Of a stretch of 64,000 bases of DNA, positions 1-8,666 are shown piece after piece; the stretch's first letter is position 1, and each line of letters starts with the position of its first letter. The notes under the pieces are model-generated. The model had not been told where the DNA came from. It saw nothing but the letters and a program-made list of their open reading frames with translations, and did not search any database. A program made the translations under genes and the position numbers. The stretch covers positions 62,001-126,000 of the forward strand of contig NZ_JXYA01000047.1 in assembly GCF_000967655.1 (NCBI RefSeq), read 5' to 3'. The DNA comes from Pseudoalteromonas rubra. GTDB taxonomy: Bacteria; Pseudomonadota; Gammaproteobacteria; Enterobacterales; Alteromonadaceae.

Positions 1-118
1 AGTACGCACCCGTCTCCCATTTGACGTGACCGGTAAAGCCCAATACATCCATATAAAAGTGTATTGATTGTTGTAAATCACTGACTGCAATCGTGATATG
101 GTTTAATCCTGTGATCAT
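1..118 (-). CDS. VOC-family metalloenzyme, FosA-like (partial, 3' end outside window)
   Basis: Only the first 39 codons lie in the window; the rest lies before base 1. The N-terminus reads MITGLNHITIAVSDL and continues to a VLGFTGHVKW..GAY segment. This matches the opening beta-alpha-beta unit of VOC metalloenzymes and is closest in style to FosA fosfomycin:glutathione transferases (GLNHLTLAVxDL, then WDxGAY). The His of GLNH would be the first metal ligand. The gene starts 14 bases after the stop of the upstream GNAT gene on the same strand, so the two probably form one transcript. Real fosfomycin activity cannot be judged from this fragment; another VOC role such as glyoxalase-like activity is possible. 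Confidence 0.7.
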   Translation of the reverse strand, partial: MITGLNHITIAVSDLQQSIHFYMDVLGFTGHVKWETGAY

Positions 119-132
119 GCTCCCTCCAATCT

Positions 133-612
133 TTACGAATGTGCTAAACGCTTGCACATCACAACCACATTCACACCGCGATAATTCACTCGCTCCTGAG
201 CCTGCCAGCCCAGGCGAGCGTACAAACCACCATCTTGCTGTTCGGTTTGCAAATGCAATTCCCGAACACTAAAAGAGACTGCCAGCTGCTCAATTTTTTG
301 TACCAGTGTCGATGCAACTTTGTTGCCTCTTGCATGGGGAGCAACATAAACCCCACCCAGCCAATGGGTTTTATCCGGATAGATGGTCATTTCATGAAAA
401 CGCAGCTGAGCCGCGCCAATGGGCCTGTTATCTTGCATCAACAGCACGATTAAAGGGATAGCGTCCGTTTGCAGATACTCTGTGAGCTTGTCTTCAAACG
501 AAGACAAAGTGGCATCGGGCACGATAGCGCCCCACTGTTCAAAATACCATTTTGCGACCTGCGGCGTGAGGTCGGGTCGTTCGGCGAGAAAACAAAATTC
601 CATTGGTGTCAT
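133..612 (-). CDS. GNAT family N-acetyltransferase
   Basis: This 159-residue protein has the GNAT fold signature. A central strand (HWLGGVYVAPHARG) leads into the acetyl-CoA loop (RGNKVASTLVQKIE), and a C-terminal LYARLGWQ motif is typical of the last GNAT strand-helix pair. The predicted reaction is acetyl transfer from acetyl-CoA to an unknown amine in the cytoplasm. It lies directly upstream of the FosA-like VOC gene in the same direction, a pairing typical of small-molecule resistance or detoxification gene sets. An alternative start three codons in (position 603) is possible. The substrate is unknown. Confidence 0.8.
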   Translation of the reverse strand: MTPMEFCFLAERPDLTPQVAKWYFEQWGAIVPDATLSSFEDKLTEYLQTDAIPLIVLLMQDNRPIGAAQLRFHEMTIYPDKTHWLGGVYVAPHARGNKVASTLVQKIEQLAVSFSVRELHLQTEQQDGGLYARLGWQAQERVNYRGVNVVVMCKRLAHS

Positions 613-889
613 TCCTTGTCTGACTGATAGGCATCTAATATCACAATATCAATGTCTCAATATTGGTACGTATACGCAAGTGAGAGGCTCTGTCATTACA
701 CATACTCGGGCGCAGGTCAGACTCCATTAGTTTGTTTCTAAAAACTCACTTTTGCACTGCATAAATCAATTACTTATGGAATATTTTGGTATAACATCGA
801 CCCGCCTTCCTATTAAAGGTACTTTTATCTCATTGCTGGCGCTATTGCCAGCCCCCAATATTTAGGACAAATAAAGAAGGAACATGATT

Positions 890-2023
890 ATGACCTCTAA
901 GCTATTACCAACCTGTGTTTCGACGCTATGCATAGGTTCAACGCTTATGTTTGGGCAACTTGCCACGTTTTCAGCGCAAGCTGCGACCCAAAGTGGCCAT
1001 TGCGAAATTGCCAGAACGGCACCTGGCTCTCCTCCAATGAGCTGGGACAACAATGACTACGTCACGGAAGTCAAACACTCGGTCTTTGGCGCTGAAAGCT
1101 GCGAAGCCCCCAACAATGCAACCATTACTAAAATTCATGCCAGCTTTACTGCATTTGCAAATAAGCAAATACTGACACGTGGCCTGCTAAAGGGCGATTA
1201 TATTCTAAAAATAAACGCTTCTTCGCCATACTTAGCCAACCCGATTTCTGGTCAGGTTGAGGCAACTATGGATGCATACAACGCAAACTTATTAGGCTCT
1301 TCAACCGTCAACTTACCTTTCGAAGGTGTCCGATTAGACAATCTGTCGCTCAACCTGACGGCACAACTAAAAAACAGTGTCAGTTTACGGTGTGCAAACA
1401 GAAACCCGGCTGAGTGTGAAGACTATATGTACTTCGAATACACCATAGGAATTGATTATGAATATGATGTTCCAGGTGTGCCAGATGCGCCGGGCTGGAT
1501 AAATGCATCTACTTCAGGCAATAACGTGAGTGTAAACTGGGAGCCTGTCAGTGGTGCAACTTACAAAGTCGCCATTCAATATAACAATAATAGCTGGACC
1601 GATTATCAGTATGTTCCAAGCCCTGCATCAGCCTCCTATATGAGCTGGCAAAACTTAAACGATGGCAACCGCCGTTATCAAGTTGTCGCTTGCAACAGTT
1701 ATGGCTGCTCTGAGCCCTCCCCCATTTCAAATACAGCAACGGTGAGTTCGCGACTAGGTACACCTAATGCACCAACAGCAAGCCTAAGTGGCAATACAGT
1801 CATCGTAGATTGGAATGATGTGCCAGGCGCTTATCAGTATGTGCTTTCAATTAAGTTTAACAACAATAACTGGACTGATTTTAGATACTTTAGCGCGCCA
1901 AACACATCAAGTATCTCATGGTCAAATCTGGGGTCAGGCAAAAGACAATACCGAGTGAAAGCTTGCACACACAGTGGTATTTGTTTCAACGCATCGCCAG
2001 CATCCAATGTTGTAAGTAACTAA
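890..2023 (+). CDS. Secreted protein with two C-terminal fibronectin type III-like domains
   Basis: The 377-residue product has a Sec signal peptide ending near FSAQAA. A unique cysteine-containing N-terminal domain occupies roughly residues 35-195, followed by two tandem Fn3-like repeats. Both repeats carry the pattern GxxVxVxWxxVxGAxxYxxxIxxNNNxWTD and end with RRYQVxAC or RQYRVKAC. The second repeat looks like a recent duplication of the first. The start at 890 is preferred because the GAAGGA at 876-881 lies 8 bases upstream; the in-frame ATG at 884 would be only 2 bases from it. There is no enzymatic motif, so a surface or extracellular binding role is inferred. The gene stands alone. Confidence 0.75.
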   Translation: MTSKLLPTCVSTLCIGSTLMFGQLATFSAQAATQSGHCEIARTAPGSPPMSWDNNDYVTEVKHSVFGAESCEAPNNATITKIHASFTAFANKQILTRGLLKGDYILKINASSPYLANPISGQVEATMDAYNANLLGSSTVNLPFEGVRLDNLSLNLTAQLKNSVSLRCANRNPAECEDYMYFEYTIGIDYEYDVPGVPDAPGWINASTSGNNVSVNWEPVSGATYKVAIQYNNNSWTDYQYVPSPASASYMSWQNLNDGNRRYQVVACNSYGCSEPSPISNTATVSSRLGTPNAPTASLSGNTVIVDWNDVPGAYQYVLSIKFNNNNWTDFRYFSAPNTSSISWSNLGSGKRQYRVKACTHSGICFNASPASNVVSN

Positions 2024-2035
2024 CCTGCTTGTCTT

Positions 2036-2087
2036 GTGGGCTACTGTCATTTATTGGCCACACGCTGGTAGCCCGCAAAACTTTTTC
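2036..2087 (+). terminator. Possible terminator after the Fn3 protein gene
   Basis: GGGCTAC at 2038-2044 pairs with GTAGCCC at 2068-2074, followed shortly by a CTTTTTCC tract. The loop is long (23 bases), so the call is tentative. Confidence 0.4.
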
Positions 2088-2362
2088 CTTATATCCAATC
2101 AACCTTTATCTGGCAAAGCCTCAAATTTACTGTGGGGTCATACTGAGTGCGCCTTAAGACTCAGGCAACTGAGAGCAAGGCGGTGCATACGCACCTGTTG
2201 ACCAAACTAAAACCTTAGCTTATCACTCTTGAGCAAGGGCTTTAGCAGTGCTAGTTTAATATTTATTATCGCAAGCAGCGATGAGCACGGAGCGCTTTTA
2301 GCATGCAGTCCAGGCTCAGGCTAATCTCGCTGCATTATTAAAAGGACAGCGAGTCAATTGTT

Positions 2363-2773
2363 ATGGCTACAAGCTACAAATTAACCAGGTTGAAAGCTGG
2401 CAGGGATTATATTGCTGACAATTTTCAAACGCCACTTAGCCTGGCTGATATGGCGCAGCAGGCATATCTCTCGCCCTACCATTTTTTACGTGTTTTTAAG
2501 CATACTTATGGTGAAACGCCCAACGAATTTTTGATCCGGCTTAGAGTTGAGCAGGCTAAAAAAATGCTGATCACAGAAAATTATAGTATTTCGGAGGTGT
2601 GCGAGCATGTGGGTTACACCAGTCTGGGAAGCTTTTCTTCGTTGTTTTTAAAACAAACGGGTATGGCGCCAACTTTGTATCGGCGCAAGTTGTGGGCTTT
2701 GTCGGCTGAGCCATTTTGCTTTCCCGCGCGGGCCATTCCTGCCTGTTACGCATTTCACTTTTTAGGCAAATAG
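2363..2773 (+). CDS. AraC-family transcriptional regulator, stand-alone DNA-binding domain
   Basis: The 136-residue protein is essentially only the AraC/XylS double helix-turn-helix. Helix-turn-helix 1 is LSLADMAQQAYLSPYHFLRVFK, and helix-turn-helix 2 includes ISEVCEHVGYTSLGSFSSLFLK followed by the family ending GMAPTLYRR. There is no N-terminal sensory domain, so effector binding is not evident. The last 30 residues (aromatic and cysteine-containing) are not typical of the family. It lies 72 bases upstream of a VOC gene in the same orientation. Such regulator/VOC pairs are common, and the VOC protein may act as sensor or target. No strong ribosome-binding site is seen; AAGGA lies 17 bases upstream of the ATG. 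Confidence 0.85.
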   Translation: MATSYKLTRLKAGRDYIADNFQTPLSLADMAQQAYLSPYHFLRVFKHTYGETPNEFLIRLRVEQAKKMLITENYSISEVCEHVGYTSLGSFSSLFLKQTGMAPTLYRRKLWALSAEPFCFPARAIPACYAFHFLGK

Positions 2774-2845
2774 CGCAATATTGGAGAAACCTTCGCTGGA
2801 TTTTATCTATACAATAAAGGTGAACTTTCAATAGGGAATATAACC

Positions 2846-3253
2846 ATGATCACATCCATAGCACATGCAACAATCTATGTCCTTAACCAGGAAGAAGCAC
2901 TTGATTTTTATAAGAATAAACTCGGATTCGAAGTTGGTGATGACATGAAAGTAGAAGGCGGTTTTCGATGGCTGACGGTTTATCCGAAATCGAACTCTCA
3001 GCTTCAGCTGGTACTGGCCGAGCCTAAAGAGGGCCCCATGTTCAGCAAAGACGCGGCGGATAAAATCCGTAGCCTGGTCAAAGAAGGTGCATTTGGCGCG
3101 GGCGTTTTCGAAACGGAAAATTGCCAGCAAACGTACGACGCACTTGTCGCCAAAGGCGTGGAATTTATGCAACCGCCCACAGAGCAGCTATACGGCATTG
3201 AAGCAATGGGTGTAGACAACTCAGGGAACTGGTTCAGCCTGGTCCAGCGATAA
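2846..3253 (+). CDS. VOC-family protein (glyoxalase/bleomycin-resistance/dioxygenase fold)
   Basis: This is a 135-residue, single-domain VOC protein. It opens with AHATIYVLNQEEALDFYKNKLGFEVGDD and ends with a GIEAMGVDNSGNWFSLVQR strand, the usual paired beta-alpha-beta-beta-beta arrangement. His7 and the C-terminal acidic and asparagine residues are candidate metal positions, but the late Glu ligand is not obvious, so catalysis is uncertain. It lies downstream of the AraC regulator and is probably co-transcribed. The predicted location is cytoplasmic and the substrate is unknown. Confidence 0.8.
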   Translation: MITSIAHATIYVLNQEEALDFYKNKLGFEVGDDMKVEGGFRWLTVYPKSNSQLQLVLAEPKEGPMFSKDAADKIRSLVKEGAFGAGVFETENCQQTYDALVAKGVEFMQPPTEQLYGIEAMGVDNSGNWFSLVQR

Positions 3254-3269
3254 ATGAGCGACAGTAATT

Positions 3270-3302
3270 AGCCGACGGGCCGCGGTATAAAGCCCATCGG
3301 CT
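3270..3302. terminator. Hairpin between convergent genes
   Basis: AGCCGACGGGC (3270-3280) pairs with GCCCATCGGCT (3292-3302) with one mismatch. It lies between the converging VOC and membrane-protein genes and may terminate both, although no strong T tract follows. Confidence 0.45.
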
Positions 3303-3341
3303 CGTGACAAATTGCTGAAGGCGCAATTTCAAAGTACCCAA

Positions 3342-3806
3342 CTAGGACGACTTTTTGGTGAGATAGATAAACAAACCCAGGGCAGCCAATAACATGGCGG
3401 TACTGGTAATAATTGCCACCGGGTAATATAAATTGCCTGCCAACTCAAGCTGACTGTATTTAATCACCATGATCAACCCTTCCAGCGAAAGCGCTACACA
3501 CACCATACCAACAAACTTTGGCAGTGCACGCTGAATGCCCGACACTTCTTCAGAGCTGGTTTCGCGCACTTCTGCGTATTCAGCATTGATAATGGTTGCC
3601 AGCTCAAATACAGCCAAACCAATAATGCCGGTATTGATTGAGTTAAGGAAAATCTGCATCACTTCTTCACCTGCCAGGAAGGAGGCATAGATATTACTGA
3701 TCAAAGACACAACGATAGCGAGTGCGAGTAATAAAAAAATTAACGCAAATACCAGTGAAAAAGACCGTTTGAGATGCTCTGTTACAACTTGCTTAGATAG
3801 GCTCAT
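3342..3806 (-). CDS. Small inner-membrane protein, four predicted TM helices
   Basis: The 154-residue product has four hydrophobic segments: LVFALIFLLLALAIVVSLI, an IIGLAVFELATII stretch, VGMVCVALSLEGLIMVI and a C-terminal IITSTAMLLAALGLFIYL. An acidic loop (YAEVRETSSEEV) lies between the second and third. The layout and size recall PsiE-like four-helix membrane proteins, but I cannot confirm that family by eye. The ATG at 3806 is preferred because GGAA lies 8 bases upstream; the longer frame would need a TTG at 3830. No partner genes adjoin it. Function is unknown. Confidence 0.65.
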   Translation of the reverse strand: MSLSKQVVTEHLKRSFSLVFALIFLLLALAIVVSLISNIYASFLAGEEVMQIFLNSINTGIIGLAVFELATIINAEYAEVRETSSEEVSGIQRALPKFVGMVCVALSLEGLIMVIKYSQLELAGNLYYPVAIITSTAMLLAALGLFIYLTKKSS

Positions 3807-4206
3807 AATACGATTCCAATACCTCGACAATGACGGTCATTATTCAGCGCTAAACATGAATAATAGGTTCAAAACGCTTTAATCATTGCACAGCCTGGCT
3901 GAAAACGGCCTTAACGAGGTTGCAGCCAACTCTGAGGCTTGCATGTGCAGTTAGGCTCCCGGCCTTCTGAACTGGGACGCAACCCCATTAGCAAAGCTAT
4001 TCCTTTGCAGCAAAAAGCTGTTCAAACACAGCTCAAAGCAAGAAACCAACCTAGTTGTTAGGTCAATATTACTATTTCGTTAAATTATCAAAGAGGTTTT
4101 AATATCTCTTGATCTCGCGAGTATCAATACGCCCATTTTCACATGGGGAACATCCTTAACAAAAATAGCGAACAGCTGGGCTTTTGGGCCTGGCTGAGGG
4201 ATTGGT
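3807..4206. other. Divergent intergenic region with a short perfect inverted repeat
   Basis: No gene is seen in this 400-base region between the membrane-protein gene and the ceramidase gene. It contains ATTATTCA (3839-3846) and its exact reverse complement TGAATAAT (3857-3864) separated by 10 bases. This is just upstream of the membrane-protein gene and could be an operator. Promoters for both genes must lie here, but none is convincing by eye. Confidence 0.35.
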
Positions 4207-6315
4207 ATGGCTACTTTACACGCAAGATATAAAACATGGCTGATTAAATTCAGTGGCTTAGCGCTAATACTTTTTAGCCTGGGCGCCAAAGCAAACAATG
4301 ACTGGCTCATTGGCTCTGGGATCTACGATATTACCGGACCGGCCGCCGACCGTGGCATGGTGGGATATGGTGACGTTGGGCAAACCACGAAAGGCATACA
4401 TACGCGATTGTGGTCGCGTGCGTTTGTGATTGGCAAACCGGGCACCAGTCAATTCATCTCATTTGTCAGTGCTGACTTACAAAGCATTACGCAAGGGGTA
4501 CATCAGGGTGTGCTCAAAAAGGTGGCAAGCGATCCTGTACTGGCGCCTTTTTTCAATCAAAACAATGTGATGCTCAGTGCAACCCATGTCCATGTAGGGC
4601 CAGGCGGTTATGATCACAACATCATGCTGAACATGAGTGCCCTTGGCTATGATGAAGACAATTACAACACTATAGTCAACGGTATCTACCTGTCTATCCG
4701 TAATGCCTTTTTAAGCCGCGACGCTGGCAGCATTCATATTAATCAGGGCCAGTTATCGAATACGGCGGTTAACCGCAACCCCACCGCCTATAACCAGAAC
4801 CCGGATGCGGGAGACTACTCAACCAATGTCAACGAAACCATGACGCTGTTAAAACTAGTACGAAGCAACGGCCAGGAGATTGGCATGATCAACTGGTTTG
4901 GTGTACACAATGTGTCGAGCAATCAAAGCCAGCGGCTTATTACGGGCGATAACAAAGGCGTTGCTGCACAGTTATTTGAAAAGCAAAAAGGCGCAAACTG
5001 GCCGCTGTCGGGTCAGTTTGTTGCTGCCTTTGCCAACAGTGAAGAAGGCGATGTATCGCCCAATGTGTGCGGCCCTGAAAATGGCTGTGCGGGTAATAAT
5101 GAAGCCAACGTAGCGTTATCTGCAAATAAGCAATATAACAAAGCACTGAGCCTGTATAACAACGCAACAGACACCCTCAGTGGTGCATTAGACGTGCGCT
5201 TTCAGTACGTTAAATTACCCGGCCTGAGCATCTCGGGGCACTACACCGGCAACGGTTCTCAGTCTTTGTGTGAAGGCGCGATTGGTTTTTCGATGACAGC
5301 GGGTGCCACCTATGACGGGCCGTCTGGTCAGTCGGGTGTATTTGAAGGTATGACCCAGGACAACGAAGGGTCAAGCTGGGATCGCACTACAGTGATCGGC
5401 GCGGTAGGCGGGGCGTTTAAGTTCATTAACGATTTTGGCGGCCTGCTCGGGTTCGATAAAAATGTACTGGGCAGCAAAACACATGAGGCGTGTCAGTATC
5501 CCAAACCTACCTTTTTGCCGACTCAGCTGGGCAGCAGCGCACACCTCTATACCGACACACTGCCGTTTCAGCTCTTTCAGATTGGCAATATGGCGCTTGT
5601 GGGTATCCCAGGAGAAATGACCACCATGGCCGCGCGCCGCCTGCGCAATGACTTGCAGGCAGCCCTTGCTCCTCGCGGGATCACTACTGTGGTATTTGCC
5701 GGACTCGCCAATGCTTATGGTGGCTATATCACCACCAAAGAAGAATATCAGATCCAGTATTACGAGGGCGCACATACTTTGTTTGGTCAGTACAGCCTGG
5801 CGGCTTACCGTCAGATTTTTGCCGCTCTTGCCAGCGCTATGGTAAACAACCAACCTGTCGCGAGTGGTCCCAGCCCGCTGGATTGGTCAAACAAACAAAA
5901 AGTGTATGCCATTGGGGTGGTTTACGATGATAAACGCCTGTGGGAGTCTTTCGGGCAAACCTGGAATGATGCCAACAGCAGTTACGTACGTGGTAACACG
6001 GTTAAGGTGAAGTTTCGCTCCGGCCACCCTCAGAATAACTTTAAAACCATGTCGAGCTTTATGGAAGTGCAGCGCTATGAAAATGGCGGCTGGTCAACCG
6101 TTTTAACCGATAACGATCTGAGCACCAAATTTACCTGGATCCGCGATACCGCAGCGGATTGTATGGCCTGCTCGTTCGCACAGCTGGAATGGACCATAGA
6201 TGCGGCCATGCCCGCCGGTACCTATCGCATAAAACACAATGGCCACTGGAAAAGCGGCTGGGGTGGAAACATAAAGAGTTATTCAGGCAAAAGCCGAACC
6301 TTTACCGTCAAATAA
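4207..6315 (+). CDS. Secreted neutral ceramidase (N-acylsphingosine amidohydrolase)
   Basis: The 702-residue protein matches the neutral/alkaline ceramidase family over its full length; known bacterial members are about 650-700 residues. It should hydrolyse ceramide to sphingosine and fatty acid outside the cell. A signal peptide covers about residues 1-29. Key motifs are the zinc-binding SATHVHVGPGG (His127, His129), NWFGVHN (His234), GDVSPN with the nucleophile Ser284, IPGEMTTMAARRLR (Glu ligand), and ANAYGGYITTKEEY with the conserved Tyr. A C-terminal immunoglobulin-like domain covers the last ~150 residues. The start has GAGGG about 6 bases upstream. The gene is single and flanked by terminators. 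Because bacteria of this group rarely make ceramide, host or dietary sphingolipid is the likely substrate (inference). Confidence 0.93.
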   Translation: MATLHARYKTWLIKFSGLALILFSLGAKANNDWLIGSGIYDITGPAADRGMVGYGDVGQTTKGIHTRLWSRAFVIGKPGTSQFISFVSADLQSITQGVHQGVLKKVASDPVLAPFFNQNNVMLSATHVHVGPGGYDHNIMLNMSALGYDEDNYNTIVNGIYLSIRNAFLSRDAGSIHINQGQLSNTAVNRNPTAYNQNPDAGDYSTNVNETMTLLKLVRSNGQEIGMINWFGVHNVSSNQSQRLITGDNKGVAAQLFEKQKGANWPLSGQFVAAFANSEEGDVSPNVCGPENGCAGNNEANVALSANKQYNKALSLYNNATDTLSGALDVRFQYVKLPGLSISGHYTGNGSQSLCEGAIGFSMTAGATYDGPSGQSGVFEGMTQDNEGSSWDRTTVIGAVGGAFKFINDFGGLLGFDKNVLGSKTHEACQYPKPTFLPTQLGSSAHLYTDTLPFQLFQIGNMALVGIPGEMTTMAARRLRNDLQAALAPRGITTVVFAGLANAYGGYITTKEEYQIQYYEGAHTLFGQYSLAAYRQIFAALASAMVNNQPVASGPSPLDWSNKQKVYAIGVVYDDKRLWESFGQTWNDANSSYVRGNTVKVKFRSGHPQNNFKTMSSFMEVQRYENGGWSTVLTDNDLSTKFTWIRDTAADCMACSFAQLEWTIDAAMPAGTYRIKHNGHWKSGWGGNIKSYSGKSRTFTVK

Positions 6316-6338
6316 GCTGGCAACATAACAAACTGACC

Positions 6339-6366
6339 AACCAGGCCACCTCTGCATGGCCTGGTT
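6339..6366. terminator. Bidirectional terminator between ceramidase and decarboxylase genes
   Basis: AACCAGGCCA (6339-6348) and TGGCCTGGTT (6357-6366) form a perfect 10-bp stem with an 8-base loop, placed between converging genes. Confidence 0.7.
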
Positions 6367-6402
6367 ATCCATTTGGCCATATCTGGCCACGATATCAAGT
6401 CC

Positions 6403-7284
6403 TCAGCCCAACCCCAGCGGTGACACATAATCCACATTGGGCAAATCAAAACATGCATTCATTGTTGCGGCATAACGAAACTGAAACGGCTGCGGCTCAA
6501 TGTCCAGCGACTTAAGCATCTGCGCCTTAGGACCATCGCCCAGGATCAACATTTTGGGGTCATCCCCGCCTTTTTTCCATAACCGGCTGAGGTATTTATT
6601 CACCCTGAAGCTACCCTTAAAATGGGTAGGACTTTGCAGCAAACGATTATCGCGCAGAGAATACAGGTTGGACGAAACATCAAACGCCGTCGCCTTGCCC
6701 TGCGTCGGCACCCGCAGGGTAAAATATGGCTTGTCCTCGCCATCATAAGCCCGGATTGTGCTGAACTGGTTGTCTTCTGCGATTTCTACTGTTTCAACGG
6801 CTTTGGGCAACCCCCAGATCTGCTGGCCGCGAATGCGGTTCTCTTGTGAGGTAACCGGCATATGAAACACATAAAAGCCAAATTTTTTGAAACCGGGCAC
6901 CACCATTGGCAAAACCGGCACATTGAGGGATGCGTCAACCATCACCGGGATCGTCATGGCAATTTCATTATAAGGTGCCATACCTAACACCTGCTTATAC
7001 TGATAGCATGAAAACGTCACCAGCGCCCGCCCTTTGGGCATGGCCACCGGTTTCATCTTCGGGTGTGGCAACAATGCCTGCGCCTTTTGGTAGTCACACA
7101 AAAACACACCAATCGCGCAGCTGACATTAGCGTAGAGCGTAGGAAACAAATAGTTTTTGCTAATACTGGCATTTAATTGCAGTGGTGCGTGGTCATGACG
7201 AAGTGCAAAACGCTGAAAAAACGGCGCACTGAACTGGGTGCGGTTATCTAATAATTCCGGTGAAAGCTGATAATTGGGTTTCAT
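6403..7284 (-). CDS. Acetoacetate decarboxylase (ADC) superfamily protein
   Basis: The 293-residue protein shows ADC-superfamily features: ALVTFSCYQYKQ, a YNEIAMTIPVMV strand, and IRGQQIWGLPKAVETVEI, which corresponds to the conserved RexxGfPKk-type region with a lysine. Classical enzymes decarboxylate acetoacetate through a Schiff-base lysine, but many homologues act on other keto acids, so the substrate is open. The ATG at 7284 is preferred because AGGGG precedes it by 5 bases; an ATG at 7314 and a TTG at 7341 lie in the same frame. It is divergent from a LuxR-type regulator whose start is 153 bases away, suggesting regulation by that neighbour. Confidence 0.75.
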   Translation of the reverse strand: MKPNYQLSPELLDNRTQFSAPFFQRFALRHDHAPLQLNASISKNYLFPTLYANVSCAIGVFLCDYQKAQALLPHPKMKPVAMPKGRALVTFSCYQYKQVLGMAPYNEIAMTIPVMVDASLNVPVLPMVVPGFKKFGFYVFHMPVTSQENRIRGQQIWGLPKAVETVEIAEDNQFSTIRAYDGEDKPYFTLRVPTQGKATAFDVSSNLYSLRDNRLLQSPTHFKGSFRVNKYLSRLWKKGGDDPKMLILGDGPKAQMLKSLDIEPQPFQFRYAATMNACFDLPNVDYVSPLGLG

Positions 7285-7436
7285 ATTGGCCCCTGCAAAT
7301 TCATGACTGCTCATAGTGAACAGCCACGCGACGTTGGCCAATAGTAGATTTAACCTAAACGCGTCTGATAATCTGACTGTCTACCCGCTCACAGCCCGTG
7401 CGCAACAAAGAATAACAACACGGACAAAATAACATT
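7285..7436. promoter_or_regulatory. Divergent promoter region between the ADC-like gene and its LuxR-type neighbour
   Basis: This 152-base interval must hold promoters for both divergent genes and is the expected binding region of the LuxR-type regulator. I could not identify a clear operator palindrome by eye. Confidence 0.35.
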
Positions 7437-8420
7437 ATGACAACCCATTTAAACCGTGCGGCTTCAGGCTCAGAAGCCTTTATCAGCACCTTATATCGAG
7501 AGGCCACGCGTATTGCGCCGGAAAATTACCGGGCCTGGGCGCTCGAGCAACTATCCAGAGTCATCGACTTTGACGCCGCGTTCTGGGGCAGCGGCAACAG
7601 TGCAGATATTCACTTTCATTATGTTTGTCATCTTGGTTTAGACGAGCAATATGCCCACCACTTGCAACAAACATTAGCCATTAATCCGATAAAAGAAGCG
7701 GTGATCAATAACCTCGGCAAGCCGGTCAATATGCAGGATGTCATCGCCGATGATGCCTTTTATCAGTCTGAATTATATCAAAAATTGTTTAAACCCTATG
7801 GCATTGAGCGCATTCTGGCTGCGGGTCATTTTGATCAGGACAATGGCCTGTATTCACTGATCAGTTTGTATCGCTTCGACCGTCAACAGGTGTTTACCGA
7901 GCAGGAGCGCCAGTTGCAGGAGCGACTGGTATTTCATCTGGTTAACGCCGTCTCTCACGCCTTTTTTCTGCATTTGCGCGTTGGCAATGCGCTGCAACAA
8001 ACCCAGGATCAGGCTACGTCTGCCATCTGCGACAGTAACGGGTGTTTCCACCAGGTGCAGCCGCGCTTTGTCGCGTTATTGAATGAGTATTTTCCCAACC
8101 GTACCGGGGTGACTCTGCCCTTTGCGATAGGTAAAGACCAAACCACCGTGGAGATTAATAATCTGGCGGTTTCGTTTCGCGCGCTTGGTGAGCTGTTTAT
8201 GGTTACGCTCAGACTGCCCGGTCCGCTCGACACCCTGAGCCCGCGCGAACGCCAAATTGTTGAATGGGTGTGTAAGGGTCTGACTTTTAAGGAAGTTGCC
8301 AAACAGCTGAATGTAGCTCCTTCAACCGTGTCTAATCATTTATACCGAATTTACGACAAGATAGGGATAAACAGCCGCAGTGAACTGGCACAACTGGTGG
8401 ATAGCCAGCGCGCTGGGTAA
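7437..8420 (+). CDS. LuxR-family transcriptional regulator
   Basis: The 327-residue protein has a long N-terminal region (about 1-260) with no recognised ligand motif, possibly GAF/PAS-like. The C-terminal LuxR helix-turn-helix runs from about residue 263: LSPRERQIVEWVCKGLTF, KEVAKQLNVAPSTVSNHL, then YDKIGINSRSELAQLV. These are the expected GerE-type helices with the recognition helix VAPSTVSNHLYRIY. There is no receiver domain, so it is not an obvious two-component regulator, and the autoinducer-binding W/Y/D pattern is not obvious. Divergent placement implies control of the ADC-like gene, itself, or both. Confidence 0.85.
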   Translation: MTTHLNRAASGSEAFISTLYREATRIAPENYRAWALEQLSRVIDFDAAFWGSGNSADIHFHYVCHLGLDEQYAHHLQQTLAINPIKEAVINNLGKPVNMQDVIADDAFYQSELYQKLFKPYGIERILAAGHFDQDNGLYSLISLYRFDRQQVFTEQERQLQERLVFHLVNAVSHAFFLHLRVGNALQQTQDQATSAICDSNGCFHQVQPRFVALLNEYFPNRTGVTLPFAIGKDQTTVEINNLAVSFRALGELFMVTLRLPGPLDTLSPRERQIVEWVCKGLTFKEVAKQLNVAPSTVSNHLYRIYDKIGINSRSELAQLVDSQRAG

Positions 8421-8532
8421 AGTGAGTCGGGTCCGGGGCTGCATCAGTGCTAACCGCTGGATATAAGTACACAGAGCACTTATCACACTTTATTTAATCC
8501 GCCCGGTTAGAGAGCCGAGTGGCGTTAAGTAG

Positions 8533-8557
8533 ATCCCGGGTCGCAAGCGCCCGGGAT
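8533..8557. repeat. Perfect palindromic hairpin of the dispersed-repeat type
   Basis: ATCCCGGG (8533-8540) and CCCGGGAT (8550-8557) are exact inverted arms around TCGCAAGCG, followed by GACAAG. The flanking pattern (TAGATCCCGGG...CCCGGGATGACA) resembles palindromic intergenic repeats dispersed in many proteobacterial genomes. Only one copy is in this window. It could also end transcription of the LuxR gene. Confidence 0.5.
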
Positions 8558-8666
8558 GACAAGGGTGTTGATATCAATAAAGGGAGCTGTTCTTTGCTCT
8601 AAGTTCACTAATGGTTGATACCTTTATTCATGCACATAAATAGAGATCTCTCGAATCTCAAGGAGA

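Noticed and set aside
5371-5853. Long antisense reading frame inside the ceramidase gene
   Set aside because: It lies wholly opposite a clearly coding, family-matched gene, has no ribosome-binding site and no recognisable domain.
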